A stretch of 64,000 nt of DNA from NORP309 sp964352735 (GCA_964352735.1 CAYGTC010000017.1:1-64000), one strand, 5' to 3'; shown: positions 35,739 through 45,893, counted from the first letter of the stretch. The notes: a model not told the origin generated them from the letters alone. Program-made: numbers and translations.

Positions 35739-35846
35739 TTAGAGGCCTCAGCATAAACACAGTGGCGGGTAAAAAATGATTAAATTCACCAATTGGTCCG
35801 AATCATTGAGTAAATATTCGGACTCATCGTCATAAATCTTGTCAAT

Positions 35847-35872
35847 AGCAGGCTATTTACCTGCTTTTTTTG
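35847..35872 (+). terminator. Intrinsic terminator downstream of the ArsR gene
   Basis: AGCAGG at 35847-35852 pairs with CCTGCT (35860-35865) and a T-tract follows. Confidence 0.65.
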
Positions 35873-35993
35873 ACTCAATTTGGTAACAATCTCTATTTTT
35901 TCTTTTGCTATCCAGTTATGCTGAGCTCTCATAGAATGAACTAGAAGCTTGTATTTTTCATCAACAATAATTGATCAATAAACAAAGAGCAAC

Positions 35994-36344
35994 TTATGAT
36001 TCAATGACTGATTTCTCAAGTTGGTAATTTTTCCAGTGTGCAAAAGTCAGCATTAACCCACCAGAAACAAAAATTATCGACTCAATGATTATTGAGATTT
36101 TTTCTTCAACCAAATTACCAATAAACAAAAAACCGATACCAACAACAGCAAATACTATCACTTTCTTATTGCCGTGTTTTTGGAAACCACGGCCAATGCT
36201 CCAAATCGCAATGATCAGGATAATGCTTATCCACAACCAACCATGCCCAAAATGAGCCCATTTTGGAATAATTGGGGCAATACTTAACAAAATTGGAGCA
36301 ATCGCACACTGGATAGCACACACCAGAGAAAGAATCATGCCCAA
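35994..36344 (-). CDS. MerC-domain membrane protein
   Basis: A 116-residue membrane protein with four helices. The first has the Cys pair of MerC (LVCAIQCAIAPILL). MerC carries mercuric ions inward in mer operons; distant genomic homologues may move other metals. The start is unclear: TTG at 36344 is the first standard start candidate, while the frame stays open a further 15 codons upstream with family-like residues (ISDILG) but no ATG, so a rare start codon is possible. No merA or merR is nearby. Confidence 0.75.
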   Translation of the reverse strand: MGMILSLVCAIQCAIAPILLSIAPIIPKWAHFGHGWLWISIILIIAIWSIGRGFQKHGNKKVIVFAVVGIGFLFIGNLVEEKISIIIESIIFVSGGLMLTFAHWKNYQLEKSVIES

Positions 36345-36526
36345 AATGTCTGAAATAGATCGTGATTTCTTGATGATGAATCAACTGAAAATTTAACAAG
36401 TCATATTATTGGGATTCTTGATCACATTTACAAGCAACAATAGGTAAAATTAAACTATTGTTACAAAAAATTTAATGGACCTATTTTCTGTTAGAATAAC
36501 ATCTTTATAATTTTGAGGAGAAAGTC

Positions 36527-37378
36527 ATGGATCCAGAAAACACCAGTCTCATTGAGACACTTAAGCAAAATATTGGTAATTTCATCAACAACCCAGAAGC
36601 AATATTATCCATAATATCTAAACTGGTTGTCGCAATACTCATTTATTGGATTGGTAAAAAAGTAGCTAAAATTGTAGCCAGCTTGGTTGCTAAAGCTTTA
36701 GAAAAATCGAAATCCGATCCAATTTTGATCAATTTCTTAAAAAACTTTGTTTATTTTGTATTGTTAGCAGGGGTTGTTATTGCTGCTTTAGGCCACGTAG
36801 GTATTAAGACAACTTCATTGCTTGGTATGCTCGCAGCAGCAGGACTAGCGATTGGACTGGCCTTAAAAGACTCTCTGTCGAACTTTGCATCAGGTGTAAT
36901 GATTGTTATGTTCAGGCCATTCAAACTTGGCGATATGGTTGAAGTTGCAGGTTTAGTTGGTAAAGTTGAAGAAATTAAGATTTTCAGCACCATTATTGTT
37001 ACAACAGATAATAAATCTATCATTGTTCCTAATGGTCAAATCACTTCAGATGCGATCACCAACCATTCAGCAAAACCCATAAGACGTGTCGATTTAGCTA
37101 TGGGTGTTGGTTATGGTGACGATCTTAAACAAGCACAGGCAATTATGATGAAAGTGATGCAAGACCACCCTTTGGTTTTGCAAGAGCCAGCACCATCAAT
37201 GATTTTAACTGAACTGGCTGACAGCTCAGTTAACTTTTCAGTACGTCCATGGGCTAAAACTGAAGATTATTGGAATGTATACAGCGATATGCTAGAGCAG
37301 TTTAAAGCCGAGTTAGAAGCTGGCGGATGCAATATTCCTTATCCACAAACAGATGTACACTTACACAAAGTTGGCTAA
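36527..37378 (+). CDS. mscS: Small-conductance mechanosensitive channel (MscS)
   Basis: A 283-residue heptameric channel subunit that opens on hypo-osmotic shock. Three membrane helices are followed by the MscS pore segment (LGMLAAAGLAIGLALKDSL) and FASGVMIVMFRPFKLGD. The cytoplasmic beta domain contains NKSIIVPNGQI and the C-terminal part ends near VHLHKVG. Size matches E. coli MscS (286). A strong Shine-Dalgarno (GAGGAGAAAG) precedes the ATG. It is monocistronic. Confidence 0.94.
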   Translation: MDPENTSLIETLKQNIGNFINNPEAILSIISKLVVAILIYWIGKKVAKIVASLVAKALEKSKSDPILINFLKNFVYFVLLAGVVIAALGHVGIKTTSLLGMLAAAGLAIGLALKDSLSNFASGVMIVMFRPFKLGDMVEVAGLVGKVEEIKIFSTIIVTTDNKSIIVPNGQITSDAITNHSAKPIRRVDLAMGVGYGDDLKQAQAIMMKVMQDHPLVLQEPAPSMILTELADSSVNFSVRPWAKTEDYWNVYSDMLEQFKAELEAGGCNIPYPQTDVHLHKVG

Positions 37379-37396
37379 AAGCACGCTTCAATGATG

Positions 37397-37436
37397 GAAT
37401 CTGTGATCCGATGTTTATAACTTGGCTCACAGATTC
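37397..37436. terminator. Inverted repeat between convergent genes
   Basis: GAATCTGTGA at 37397-37406 pairs perfectly with TCACAGATTC at 37427-37436, between the mscS stop and the convergent M23 gene stop. The position suggests a bidirectional terminator, but the T-runs are weak. Confidence 0.5.
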
Positions 37437-37456
37437 TTAAAATCTTCACGATCAAA

Positions 37457-38284
37457 TCAGCCATCATATTCTGGTGCAATAATTAATTGAGGATCCAACC
37501 GGGTCTTGCCCAAATTGACGCGCCAATCCAAATGCGGGCCAGTTGCCCTACCAGTCATACCGATTTCGCCGATTTTATCGCCTTGCTTAACCGACATACC
37601 TAACTCAACTTCAACTTGAGAAAGGTGCAGATAAGTTGTGGTCAGTCCATAACCATGATCAATTATGATGGTGCCGCCTGTGTAGTACATACCTGTCTGT
37701 GCCAATCTCACAATACCAGCGGCAGGTGCTACCACGGTAGTACCGGTTTTATTGGCAATATCCATTCCATAATGAGGCCTTTTCGGCTGACCGTTCAATA
37801 TACGGCGCGAACCATAAACACCGCTGACGCGGCCTTCACTTGGCCATATAAAAGATTGTAAGAAATGATTGCTTTTGGTCTTAAAACCTCGGGCCTTTGC
37901 CACTTTAACATTGTCACTTTTGATTTGTTGGTAAACCGATTCCGGCGGATTAACCTTACTTGCAGGCAAGCCATCAATCACTTCTGTTGGAAAATCACGA
38001 GGGCTGACGGCCACAACTGTTGTATAAGTTTCTTTTTCATAAGTAATTGTAAGTTTTTTGTCCTTTTCGTCAAATCGGCCAAAACCAAACATAAAATATC
38101 CATCTTCATTAACGTCTACTGATTTACCATCGATATTAATAGAGGCTGATGGGTGGGTCTGTGCAATAATCAAACCACCTTGGGTTGGCACTCCATTCAT
38201 GTGTAAAAAATACCCTTGGGCTCTTGTTATAGAAGGGTTCAGGCATATCATCAGTAAAATCAATTGTAAAATGTGAGATCTCAT
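37457..38284 (-). CDS. Periplasmic M23-family peptidase
   Basis: A 275-residue protein with a signal peptide (to about residue 22, ITRAQ). The middle part is beta-rich. The M23 domain starts near 165 (GRVSGVYGSRRILNG) and shows zinc ligands His in PHYGMDIAN and His-X-His-type TYLHLSQ, with GHPH-like GPHLDWRV. These enzymes cut peptidoglycan cross-links or act as envelope regulators. Located downstream of ispD-ispF on the same strand, 37 bases away. Confidence 0.9.
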   Translation of the reverse strand: MRSHILQLILLMICLNPSITRAQGYFLHMNGVPTQGGLIIAQTHPSASINIDGKSVDVNEDGYFMFGFGRFDEKDKKLTITYEKETYTTVVAVSPRDFPTEVIDGLPASKVNPPESVYQQIKSDNVKVAKARGFKTKSNHFLQSFIWPSEGRVSGVYGSRRILNGQPKRPHYGMDIANKTGTTVVAPAAGIVRLAQTGMYYTGGTIIIDHGYGLTTTYLHLSQVEVELGMSVKQGDKIGEIGMTGRATGPHLDWRVNLGKTRLDPQLIIAPEYDG

Positions 38285-38321
38285 ATTTTCCTCAAGGGTG
38301 TTGTTTTTTATTTACGCTGTA

Positions 38322-38795
38322 CTAAATAATTGACAGTAAGCAAACAGAATGCACTGCTATGCCTTCTTTGCGACCACAAAACCCCAACTTTTCTGTTGTG
38401 GTGGCTTTAATGCTGATTTGATCATCTTCAATATTGAGTATTTGTGCCAAGCCTGTTTGCATGGCCTTAATATGTGGTGCAATTTTAGGTTGTTCACATA
38501 TAATGGTGTTATCGATATTGTTGATTTGATAGCCTTTATGGGTGATCAGTCCATTCACATGTTTTAAGAAAACCGTACTGTCACAATCTTTCCATTGTGG
38601 ATCATTCGGAGGAAAATGCAGACCAATATCACCCAATGCCAAAGCTCCCAGCAAAGCATCGCACATGGCATGAATCAGTACGTCGCCATCAGAGTGTGCA
38701 GCAAAAGCGCGATTAAACGGGATCTTTACGGCTCCCAACGTCAAATGGTCGCCAGCACAAAAAGCATGAACATCATAGCCAGAACCAATTCTCAT
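38322..38795 (-). CDS. ispF: 2-C-methyl-D-erythritol 2,4-cyclodiphosphate synthase
   Basis: A 157-residue enzyme of the MEP isoprenoid pathway, forming the cyclic diphosphate from CDP-ME phosphate. Zinc ligands appear in GSGYDVHAF (Asp-X-His), and the signature SDGDVLIHAMCDALLGA and KATTTEKLGFCGRKEGI are present. Overlaps the ispD stop as ATGA, hence coupled to it. Confidence 0.97.
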   Translation of the reverse strand: MRIGSGYDVHAFCAGDHLTLGAVKIPFNRAFAAHSDGDVLIHAMCDALLGALALGDIGLHFPPNDPQWKDCDSTVFLKHVNGLITHKGYQINNIDNTIICEQPKIAPHIKAMQTGLAQILNIEDDQISIKATTTEKLGFCGRKEGIAVHSVCLLSII

Positions 38796-39469
38796 TGTCT
38801 TTTCCTCAAAATAAACGTTGCAATCAACAAGTCTTCTGCATAAGTCAATTTTAAATTATCACTGCGCCCCTTAACCATGAGTGGTTTGATCCCATGTTGC
38901 TCAAATGCCGAGGCTTCATCAGTCACTTTATCATGATCTGCATTTTCCAAAACGTCTACCAATTGTCGATACGGGAACATTTGTGGCGTTAAAGCTGCAT
39001 AAAGCAAATCTCTATTGATGGTTTTTTTTACATGTGTACCATCTTCACTGTATTTGATGGTGTCGTTCATTTTTTTAACCAGTAAACCGCCCTGATTTTT
39101 ATTGTTGCATTGATCAATAAGCTTGCTGATATCACTGGGTGCCACACAAAGACGGGCCGCATCATGAACCAGTATCCAAGTCACATCTTCAACCAAGGAT
39201 TCCAGTATTTGCAAACCATGTAAAACTGAAGCAGCCCTACTGGATCCTCCAGTTGCGTACATGAGTGGTTTTTTGGCTGTCAGTTCAATGTTTTGCCACA
39301 ATTGCTGATTTTTTGGCATGACCAAGACAATGCCTTGAATTTCATCGACTTGATCAAAAGCATCGATACTGTGTTGAACCGCCAGTTTTCCAGCAACTTC
39401 AAGAAACTGCTTTGGTGTGTCTGAAGCAAATCTTTGCCCACTTCCTGCCGCTACAATGATTGCGTACAT
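38792..39469 (-). CDS. ispD: 2-C-methyl-D-erythritol 4-phosphate cytidylyltransferase
   Basis: A 225-residue enzyme that attaches CMP to MEP in isoprenoid synthesis. The N-terminal nucleotide-binding loop AAGSGQRFASDTPKQFLEV, WILVHDAARLCV and TDEASAFEQHG are canonical. Forms a two-gene operon with ispF. The usual upstream partner ftsB is not present; the next gene upstream is divergent. Confidence 0.96.
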   Translation of the reverse strand: MYAIIVAAGSGQRFASDTPKQFLEVAGKLAVQHSIDAFDQVDEIQGIVLVMPKNQQLWQNIELTAKKPLMYATGGSSRAASVLHGLQILESLVEDVTWILVHDAARLCVAPSDISKLIDQCNNKNQGGLLVKKMNDTIKYSEDGTHVKKTINRDLLYAALTPQMFPYRQLVDVLENADHDKVTDEASAFEQHGIKPLMVKGRSDNLKLTYAEDLLIATFILRKRQ

Positions 39470-39582
39470 GATTATCCGAGAAATGTATTGTATTGATTAA
39501 GTAGCTATTCTAACATTAAGAGCGCTACAAAGTGAAAAAACAATTTCTGTTAATTAACTGACCTTAAATTAAATTAGTGAAT

Positions 39583-41628
39583 ATGAAAAGCTCTAGTCGA
39601 TATGATATTTTATTTGAACCGATAAAAATTGGACCTGTAACCACACCCAACAGGTTTTACCAAGTACCACACTGCAACGGTATGGGGCATCGTTTTCCTC
39701 GTTCTCTGGCGAAAATGCGAGGCATCAAAGCTGAAGGAGGTTGGGGGGTGGTCTGTACCGAAGAAGTTGAAATCCATCCAAGTTCTGACATAACACCCTT
39801 TAATCAAGGAAGATTATGGGATGACAGTGATATTCCTGGCTTGCAATTAATGACCGATGCTGTTCATGAACACGGTTCATTGGCCGGCATTGAATTGGTT
39901 TATCAGGGCTTGGCTGGTAAGAACCATTATTCCCGGCTGCCTACATTTGGCCCAACAGATGCTTCTGTGACAGGTGGCTTTCCCATGCAAGCACGTGCCA
40001 TGAATAAACGAGACATAAAGCAACTGAGAAGCTGGTATAAGCAAGCCGCAATCCGCTCTAAAAAAGCAGGGTTTGACATCATTTATACCTATGCTGGTCA
40101 TGGTTTATCGATATTGATGCACTTTTTATCAAGAGCTCACAATGATCGCACCGATGAATACGGCGGCAGCTTAAAAAACCGAGTCAGGTTACTTAAAGAA
40201 GTTTTAATTGATACCAAAGAAGCCGTCGGTGATACCTGTGCAGTGGCGTTGCGCATAGCAGTAGATGAACTATTGGGCAAAGATGGCATACAAGCGCATG
40301 CAGAAGGGAGCGACATTATTGCCATGTTAGCTGAGATTCCTGATTTATGGGATGTCAATGTTTCGAGCTGGGAAAATGATTCACAAACTTCTCGATTTTC
40401 TCAAGAGGGTTTTCAAGAACAATACACCAAACATGTCAAATCACTCACCACCAAACCTGTTGTTGGTGTTGGACGATTCACCTCACCTGACACCATGGTT
40501 TCACAAGTCAAAAGAGGTGTGCTTGATTTAATTGGAGCTGCCAGACCATCTATCGCAGACCCTTTTTTGCCAAACAAAATCAAGAATGATAGAGCACAAG
40601 ACATCAGAGAATGTATTGGATGCAACATTTGTGTCTCAAGTGATAATTATGCTGCGCCCATCCGTTGTACTCAAAACCCAACTATGGGTGAGGAATGGAG
40701 GAGAAATTGGCATCCAGAAAAAATCAAAAGCAAACATGAAGATGCATCAATATTGATCATTGGCAGCGGTCCGGCAGGCCTTTCATGCGCTCATGCATTA
40801 GGGCAGCGCGGTTATGAGGTCGCCATTGCAGAAAAAAAGTCTCAAGTAGGGGGAAGGGTTTTATTGGAATCGCAATTACCAGGGTTGTCTGAATGGATGA
40901 GGGTTGTTGATTATCGCATGAATGCCATTTCTGTTATGCCCAATGTTGAAATTTTTTATGAAAACGAAATCACTGCCGATAATATTCATGATTGTGGTTA
41001 TGAACACATCATTATTGCCACGGGATCTCGATGGAAAGACAATGGCCACAGTAAATATACTCGGCACATATTGCCTGTTGAGGGCTCTGTTAATATTTTA
41101 ACACCCGATGATTTAATGGCAGGTGCAATTCCAGTAGGTCGCACTTGTGTTTACGATGCCGACCATTATTACATGGGTGGTATTCTCGCTGAATTGTGTG
41201 TTAATTATACCAAAGACGTTACTTATTGCACTCCCAGCAGCAAAGTGTCCGAGTGGACTGAAAACACGCTTGAACAGCAAAGAATACACAAAAAGTTAAT
41301 ACAAAAAAACATTAAGATTATTTTAAATCACCAGTTATTATCAGCACAAGATCAGCAATTGTCACTGCAATGTATTTATTCACAACAACAGCGTTTAGAG
41401 CCCTTTGATACATTAATATTAGTTACCGAACGCAAGCCCAATGACCAACTTTATCGCAACCTCATTGAGAAACACGCATTTAAGAGTTTTAATGTGATTG
41501 GCGACGCTTATGCGCCGGGCATTATCGCTCAAGCTGTCCACTCAGGCTATTTACAGGCGACAACTTTTGAGAAAAACGATGAACAAAAGTGGTTTTTCAA
41601 ACGCGATAAAACCGCTTCAATTTTTTAA
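39583..41628 (+). CDS. Trimethylamine dehydrogenase-like FMN/4Fe-4S oxidoreductase
   Basis: A 681-residue protein of the old-yellow-enzyme plus Rossmann type. The N-terminal TIM barrel begins YDILFEPIKIG and carries Cys31 in YQVPHC, where trimethylamine dehydrogenase binds FMN covalently. The 4Fe-4S cluster site is CIGCNICV with a fourth Cys in RCTQN, followed by GEEWRRNWHPE, all matching TMADH. A dinucleotide-binding fold starts at IIGSGPAGLSCAHALG. The enzyme probably oxidatively demethylates an amine and passes electrons to ETF, but dimethylamine, histamine or N-methyl amino acids are alternatives. No etf genes are adjacent. The frame allows GTG 39577, but ATG 39583 is preferred. Confidence 0.88.
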   Translation: MKSSSRYDILFEPIKIGPVTTPNRFYQVPHCNGMGHRFPRSLAKMRGIKAEGGWGVVCTEEVEIHPSSDITPFNQGRLWDDSDIPGLQLMTDAVHEHGSLAGIELVYQGLAGKNHYSRLPTFGPTDASVTGGFPMQARAMNKRDIKQLRSWYKQAAIRSKKAGFDIIYTYAGHGLSILMHFLSRAHNDRTDEYGGSLKNRVRLLKEVLIDTKEAVGDTCAVALRIAVDELLGKDGIQAHAEGSDIIAMLAEIPDLWDVNVSSWENDSQTSRFSQEGFQEQYTKHVKSLTTKPVVGVGRFTSPDTMVSQVKRGVLDLIGAARPSIADPFLPNKIKNDRAQDIRECIGCNICVSSDNYAAPIRCTQNPTMGEEWRRNWHPEKIKSKHEDASILIIGSGPAGLSCAHALGQRGYEVAIAEKKSQVGGRVLLESQLPGLSEWMRVVDYRMNAISVMPNVEIFYENEITADNIHDCGYEHIIIATGSRWKDNGHSKYTRHILPVEGSVNILTPDDLMAGAIPVGRTCVYDADHYYMGGILAELCVNYTKDVTYCTPSSKVSEWTENTLEQQRIHKKLIQKNIKIILNHQLLSAQDQQLSLQCIYSQQQRLEPFDTLILVTERKPNDQLYRNLIEKHAFKSFNVIGDAYAPGIIAQAVHSGYLQATTFEKNDEQKWFFKRDKTASIF

Positions 41629-41741
41629 AGTCAATTCTTCGATTTCTTTATAAGGCTTTAATTTTGTGAAAAAAGCTATTAACATTACGGCAATGAAATT
41701 TTTGAATAGAGGGCATTATTCTCAAACAAAAATGTACATAA

Positions 41742-42047
41742 TCATTGTCGTTGTATAATAATTTTCACTTTTTTCGCAGTAATTTTGAAATCCTGTTGAA
41801 TTATCTGTAGAATCGAGCGGCTGTTCATGCGCACTTTACTGGCTTCTAGCTGAGATTGACACAATAAAACAATGAGATTTTGTCTGACATTCGCAATTGA
41901 ACATAAACCCCGAAGTGCTAGGGGTAATTTGGATTGAAATTTTCGATCAAGCTCTCGCAAATAAGCGGCATGTTTTAAAATTCTCGGAAGATTATCATCG
42001 GAGTTTAAACAATAGCTGATTGGAGTAAGTCCAGAGTTATTACGCAT
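41742..42047 (-). CDS. dciA: DUF721 / DciA-family protein
   Basis: A 101-residue basic protein with the DUF721 pattern (LLxxAxxLxxLDxxFxxxLP) and a final beta-rich segment (KITAKKVKIIIQ). In most bacteria lacking DnaC/DnaI, DciA loads the replicative helicase DnaB. ATG 42047 is preferred; the open frame upstream to 42197 would overlap the divergent M23 gene. DciA next to an M23 gene and secA is a conserved gammaproteobacterial arrangement, which supports the assignment. Confidence 0.75.
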   Translation of the reverse strand: MRNNSGLTPISYCLNSDDNLPRILKHAAYLRELDRKFQSKLPLALRGLCSIANVRQNLIVLLCQSQLEASKVRMNSRSILQIIQQDFKITAKKVKIIIQRQ

Positions 42048-42091
42048 GCTTTCATTGTCAGCATAGATAAAAAAAACGCAAGAAAAAATAG

Positions 42092-43024
42092 ATGAAAAAT
42101 ATAATTGTTTTAAAGCAAACCAAATCAGGAACTGATAGTTATCATTTGTCTGATCAAAAATACAGACACAAATTAATAGCTGCACTGACTTTTTCAATCA
42201 TCAGCTTCATGGTTATGGGCGTTGGTATCGGATACCTCTTATTTAACAGTCAGTCTCAAACCAATACAGAAATCAAAAATATACAATCACTGGTCAGTCA
42301 AGAGCAAAATGATATTCAACAATTCAAATCAGATGTGAACAGAGAACTGGATGCCTTGGCATTACAGGTTGGTGGATTATATGCACAAAGCATGAGAATC
42401 AATGCACTTGGTGAAAGGTTAACTGATGTTGCGCAACTGGATGAATCAGAGTTTGACTTCAGAAAAGAACCCGGTATTGGTGGAGCAGGGTTGGAACTCA
42501 CAAACAAAGAAAATACGCCTGAAGATTTATTCGCTAGCCTCTATTCCATCAAATCAAGTTTTCAACAAAAAGAAGAGCAACTCGGCTTAATTAATGCCAT
42601 GTTGAACGAACAAGAACAAGAACAACAAATCAAACCATCTGGCAAACCAATCAGAAAAGGCTGGATTTCATCCAGTTACGGCAGCAGGGTTGATCCTTTT
42701 ACCGGCAAACAGGCCTTTCATTCGGGCATTGATTTTTCCGGCAAACATGGTTCAATCATTCAAGCCATGGCTGATGGCGTTGTGATATGGTCTGGAAATC
42801 GAGGAAATTATGGAAAACTGGTTGAGATTGATCACGGTTCTGGTTATGTAACCCGTTACGCACATTTAAGTGATTTATCAGTCAGTACAGGTCAAAAAGT
42901 TAAAAAAGCTCAAGAAATCGGTGTAATGGGCAAATCAGGTAGAGCCACTTCAGAACATTTACATTTTGAAGTGTTAAAAAAAGGTCATAAAGTCAACCCA
43001 TGGCCCTTTTTAGCTAAAAAGTAA
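42092..43024 (+). CDS. Membrane-anchored M23-family peptidase
   Basis: A 310-residue protein with one N-terminal membrane helix (about 28-50), a coiled coil (about 55-175), and a C-terminal M23 domain: SSYGSRVDPFTGKQAFHSGIDF, then DHGSGYVTRYAHL and the HLHFEV zinc motif near the end. It hydrolyses peptidoglycan peptides in the periplasm. It lies just upstream of secA, as in many gammaproteobacteria. Confidence 0.92.
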   Translation: MKNIIVLKQTKSGTDSYHLSDQKYRHKLIAALTFSIISFMVMGVGIGYLLFNSQSQTNTEIKNIQSLVSQEQNDIQQFKSDVNRELDALALQVGGLYAQSMRINALGERLTDVAQLDESEFDFRKEPGIGGAGLELTNKENTPEDLFASLYSIKSSFQQKEEQLGLINAMLNEQEQEQQIKPSGKPIRKGWISSSYGSRVDPFTGKQAFHSGIDFSGKHGSIIQAMADGVVIWSGNRGNYGKLVEIDHGSGYVTRYAHLSDLSVSTGQKVKKAQEIGVMGKSGRATSEHLHFEVLKKGHKVNPWPFLAKK

Positions 43025-43133
43025 AGAATCAGTGCTTGAAATTTAATAAAAAGTATCCACTTTAAAGCTCTGAACAAAACTAACAATAAAATCATTAAGC
43101 AGGCTATAAAAGAGCCTTTGGGAAAACCTCGTC

Positions 43134-45893
43134 ATGATCCTCAATTCAATTTTCACAAAAATATTTGGCAGCCGTAACCAGAGGCTGGTTAAGTCGCTAC
43201 TGAAAACGGTTGATAAAATAGATGCACTAGAACCTCAATATCAAGCAATGGATGATACTGAGCTAAAGCAACAAACACAAATTTTCAAAGACAGGCTGGC
43301 AAATGGAGAACACCTAAATGATCTCATGGTAGAGGCTTTTGCTGTGGTCAGAGAAGCATCAGTACGTGTCATGGAAATGCGCCACTATCGTGAGCAGATG
43401 ATTGGTGGCATGGTACTTCATAACGGCAAAATTGCTGAAATGCGTACCGGTGAAGGTAAAACACTGGTTGGAACACTACCAGCCTACCTTAATGCACTGG
43501 CGGGACAAGGTGTACACATAGTTACGGTCAATGATTATTTGGCAAGACGTGATGCAAAGTGGATGGAGCCTCTGTATAACTTTTTAGGTATGGAAGTAGG
43601 TGTTGCAGTGCCTGAAATGACACATGAAGCCAAGAAAAAAGCTTATGCTGCCGACATTACTTATGGAACCAATAATGAATTTGGCTTTGATTATCTGCGT
43701 GATAACATGGCATTCAAATTAGAAGATAAAGTACAAAGAGAGCCTAATTTTGCCATTGTCGATGAAGTCGACTCAATATTAATTGATGAGGCCAGAACTC
43801 CGTTGATTATTTCGGGTCAAACCGATGATTCGCCCGAACTATACCACCGCATCAATAAATTAACGCCTAGTTTAGTTGTCTCAACACAAAAAGCTGAAGC
43901 AACAGAAGGTGGTGTTAAAGCCATGATTGCGCAGAAGGTAGAAGAAGGCAAACAAGAACCAGATGGTGATTTCACCGTTGACGAAAAAACCAAGCAAGTT
44001 CACCTTACTGAACAAGGCATGGAAAATGCTGAAAATTTATGTATCAAAGATGGATTGATCAAAGAAGGTGAATCGTTATATGATTCAAAGCATTTACAAT
44101 TGATGCATCACATCAATGCAGCATTGAGAGCGCAGAACTTATACCAAAATGACATAGATTATATTGTTGAAAACGGCGAAGTTGTCATCGTCGATGAATT
44201 CACTGGCCGGACACTGGCCGGTAGACGCTGGGGAGATGGGTTACATCAGGCTGTTGAAGCCAAAGAAAGCGTGCCAGTACAAAAAGAAAATCAAACATTG
44301 GCATCTGTTACCTTCCAGAACTATTTTAGATTGTATCCTAAATTGTCAGGCATGACTGGTACTGCAGACACAGAAGCCTATGAATTTCATACCATTTATG
44401 GATTAGAGGTTGTTGTTATCCCTACTCACAAACCCATGCTGAGAGATGATCAAGGTGACTTAGTGTTTTTAACCATGGAAGGGAAGTTTAAAGCCATCAT
44501 TGATGACATCAAAGAAAGTTTTAAACGAAAACAACCCGTTTTGGTCGGAACCGCCTCTATTGAAGTTTCTGAACTGATCTCAAAGATGCTCAAGGCTGAA
44601 AAAATACCACACAACGTTCTTAATGCAAAACAACACGAAAAAGAAGCCTTAATTGTTGCCAAAGCAGGTAAACCTGGCTCTATCACGATTGCGACCAATA
44701 TGGCCGGTCGTGGAACTGATATCGTTTTGGGTGGTAACCTTGAAACTGAATTGGCTGATTTAGGTGACTCAATCAGCGAAGACGAAAAACAAAAAGCCAG
44801 AGAAAACTGGCAATCTGTTCACCAAAATGTTCTCGACAATGGCGGTTTACGCATTATTGGTACAGAACGACATGAATCACGACGCATTGATAACCAATTA
44901 CGTGGCCGTGCTGGTCGTCAAGGTGACCCTGGTTCGTCACGTTTTTACATTTCTTTAGATGATAATCTCATGCGTATATTTGGTGGTAACATTGCCACAA
45001 CCATGCGTAAATTTGGTATGGCTGAAGATGAATCAATTGAACATAAATGGATCACCAGAACCATTGAGGGCGCTCAAAGAAAAGTCGAATCGCATAACTT
45101 TGATATTCGTAAAAGCTTACTTGAATATGATGATGTTGCCAATGATCAAAGACTGGTGATGTACCAACAACGTCATGATTTAATTGAGGCCGAAGAGATA
45201 AAGGATTTTGTCACCGATATCAAAAATGAAGTTTTTGAAGACATTATTCGTCAATACATTCCATTGGAAAGCATAGAAGAACAGTGGAATATTTCTGACC
45301 TTGAATTCAACTTAAAATCGGATTATGGCATCGATCTTAATATCCAACACTGGCTCAATACCAACGATGATATGGACGAAGTTGATTTGGTCGAAAAAAC
45401 ACACAAAAACATCGATCGTTTTTTCCGTGAAAAAGAGGCCATGACTGGCTCAGAGACCATGCGAAATTTTGAAAAAGCAGTATATCTGAATGTGTTAGAT
45501 CAATTATGGAAAGAGCACTTATTGGCCATGGATCACTTGCGTCAAGGCATTGGTTTACGAGGCTATGCTCAAAAACAACCGATTCAAGAGTATAAAAAAG
45601 AAGCTTTTGAGATGTTCACCTCTTTATTGGAGAGAATCAAGACCGAAGTTATACAAATCATCGCTCGAGTCAAAATACAACAACCAGAAGATGTTGATGC
45701 ACTAGAACAACAGAAACAGCAAAATGTTGAATATCAACATGATTCAGCCAATAACCCAACTCAACCTCAAGAACAAGAGCAGGAACAACATGTCGAAACA
45801 TTTGTTAGAGATGGCAAAAAAGTTGGCAGAAACGAAGCTTGCCCCTGTGGATCTGGAAAAAAATACAAACAATGCCATGGTAAATTGACATAA
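43134..45893 (+). CDS. secA: Preprotein translocase ATPase SecA
   Basis: A 919-residue motor that drives unfolded preproteins through SecYEG. Walker A is MRTGEGKTLVG (around residue 105-111), the DEAD-like box is DEVDSILIDEARTPL, and motif VI contains GRAGRQGDPGSS. The preprotein-binding and helical scaffold regions follow. The C-terminus carries the Gln-rich linker and the SecB-binding zinc motif CPCGSGKKYKQCHG. Full length. mutT follows within six bases. Confidence 0.98.
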   Translation: MILNSIFTKIFGSRNQRLVKSLLKTVDKIDALEPQYQAMDDTELKQQTQIFKDRLANGEHLNDLMVEAFAVVREASVRVMEMRHYREQMIGGMVLHNGKIAEMRTGEGKTLVGTLPAYLNALAGQGVHIVTVNDYLARRDAKWMEPLYNFLGMEVGVAVPEMTHEAKKKAYAADITYGTNNEFGFDYLRDNMAFKLEDKVQREPNFAIVDEVDSILIDEARTPLIISGQTDDSPELYHRINKLTPSLVVSTQKAEATEGGVKAMIAQKVEEGKQEPDGDFTVDEKTKQVHLTEQGMENAENLCIKDGLIKEGESLYDSKHLQLMHHINAALRAQNLYQNDIDYIVENGEVVIVDEFTGRTLAGRRWGDGLHQAVEAKESVPVQKENQTLASVTFQNYFRLYPKLSGMTGTADTEAYEFHTIYGLEVVVIPTHKPMLRDDQGDLVFLTMEGKFKAIIDDIKESFKRKQPVLVGTASIEVSELISKMLKAEKIPHNVLNAKQHEKEALIVAKAGKPGSITIATNMAGRGTDIVLGGNLETELADLGDSISEDEKQKARENWQSVHQNVLDNGGLRIIGTERHESRRIDNQLRGRAGRQGDPGSSRFYISLDDNLMRIFGGNIATTMRKFGMAEDESIEHKWITRTIEGAQRKVESHNFDIRKSLLEYDDVANDQRLVMYQQRHDLIEAEEIKDFVTDIKNEVFEDIIRQYIPLESIEEQWNISDLEFNLKSDYGIDLNIQHWLNTNDDMDEVDLVEKTHKNIDRFFREKEAMTGSETMRNFEKAVYLNVLDQLWKEHLLAMDHLRQGIGLRGYAQKQPIQEYKKEAFEMFTSLLERIKTEVIQIIARVKIQQPEDVDALEQQKQQNVEYQHDSANNPTQPQEQEQEQHVETFVRDGKKVGRNEACPCGSGKKYKQCHGKLT

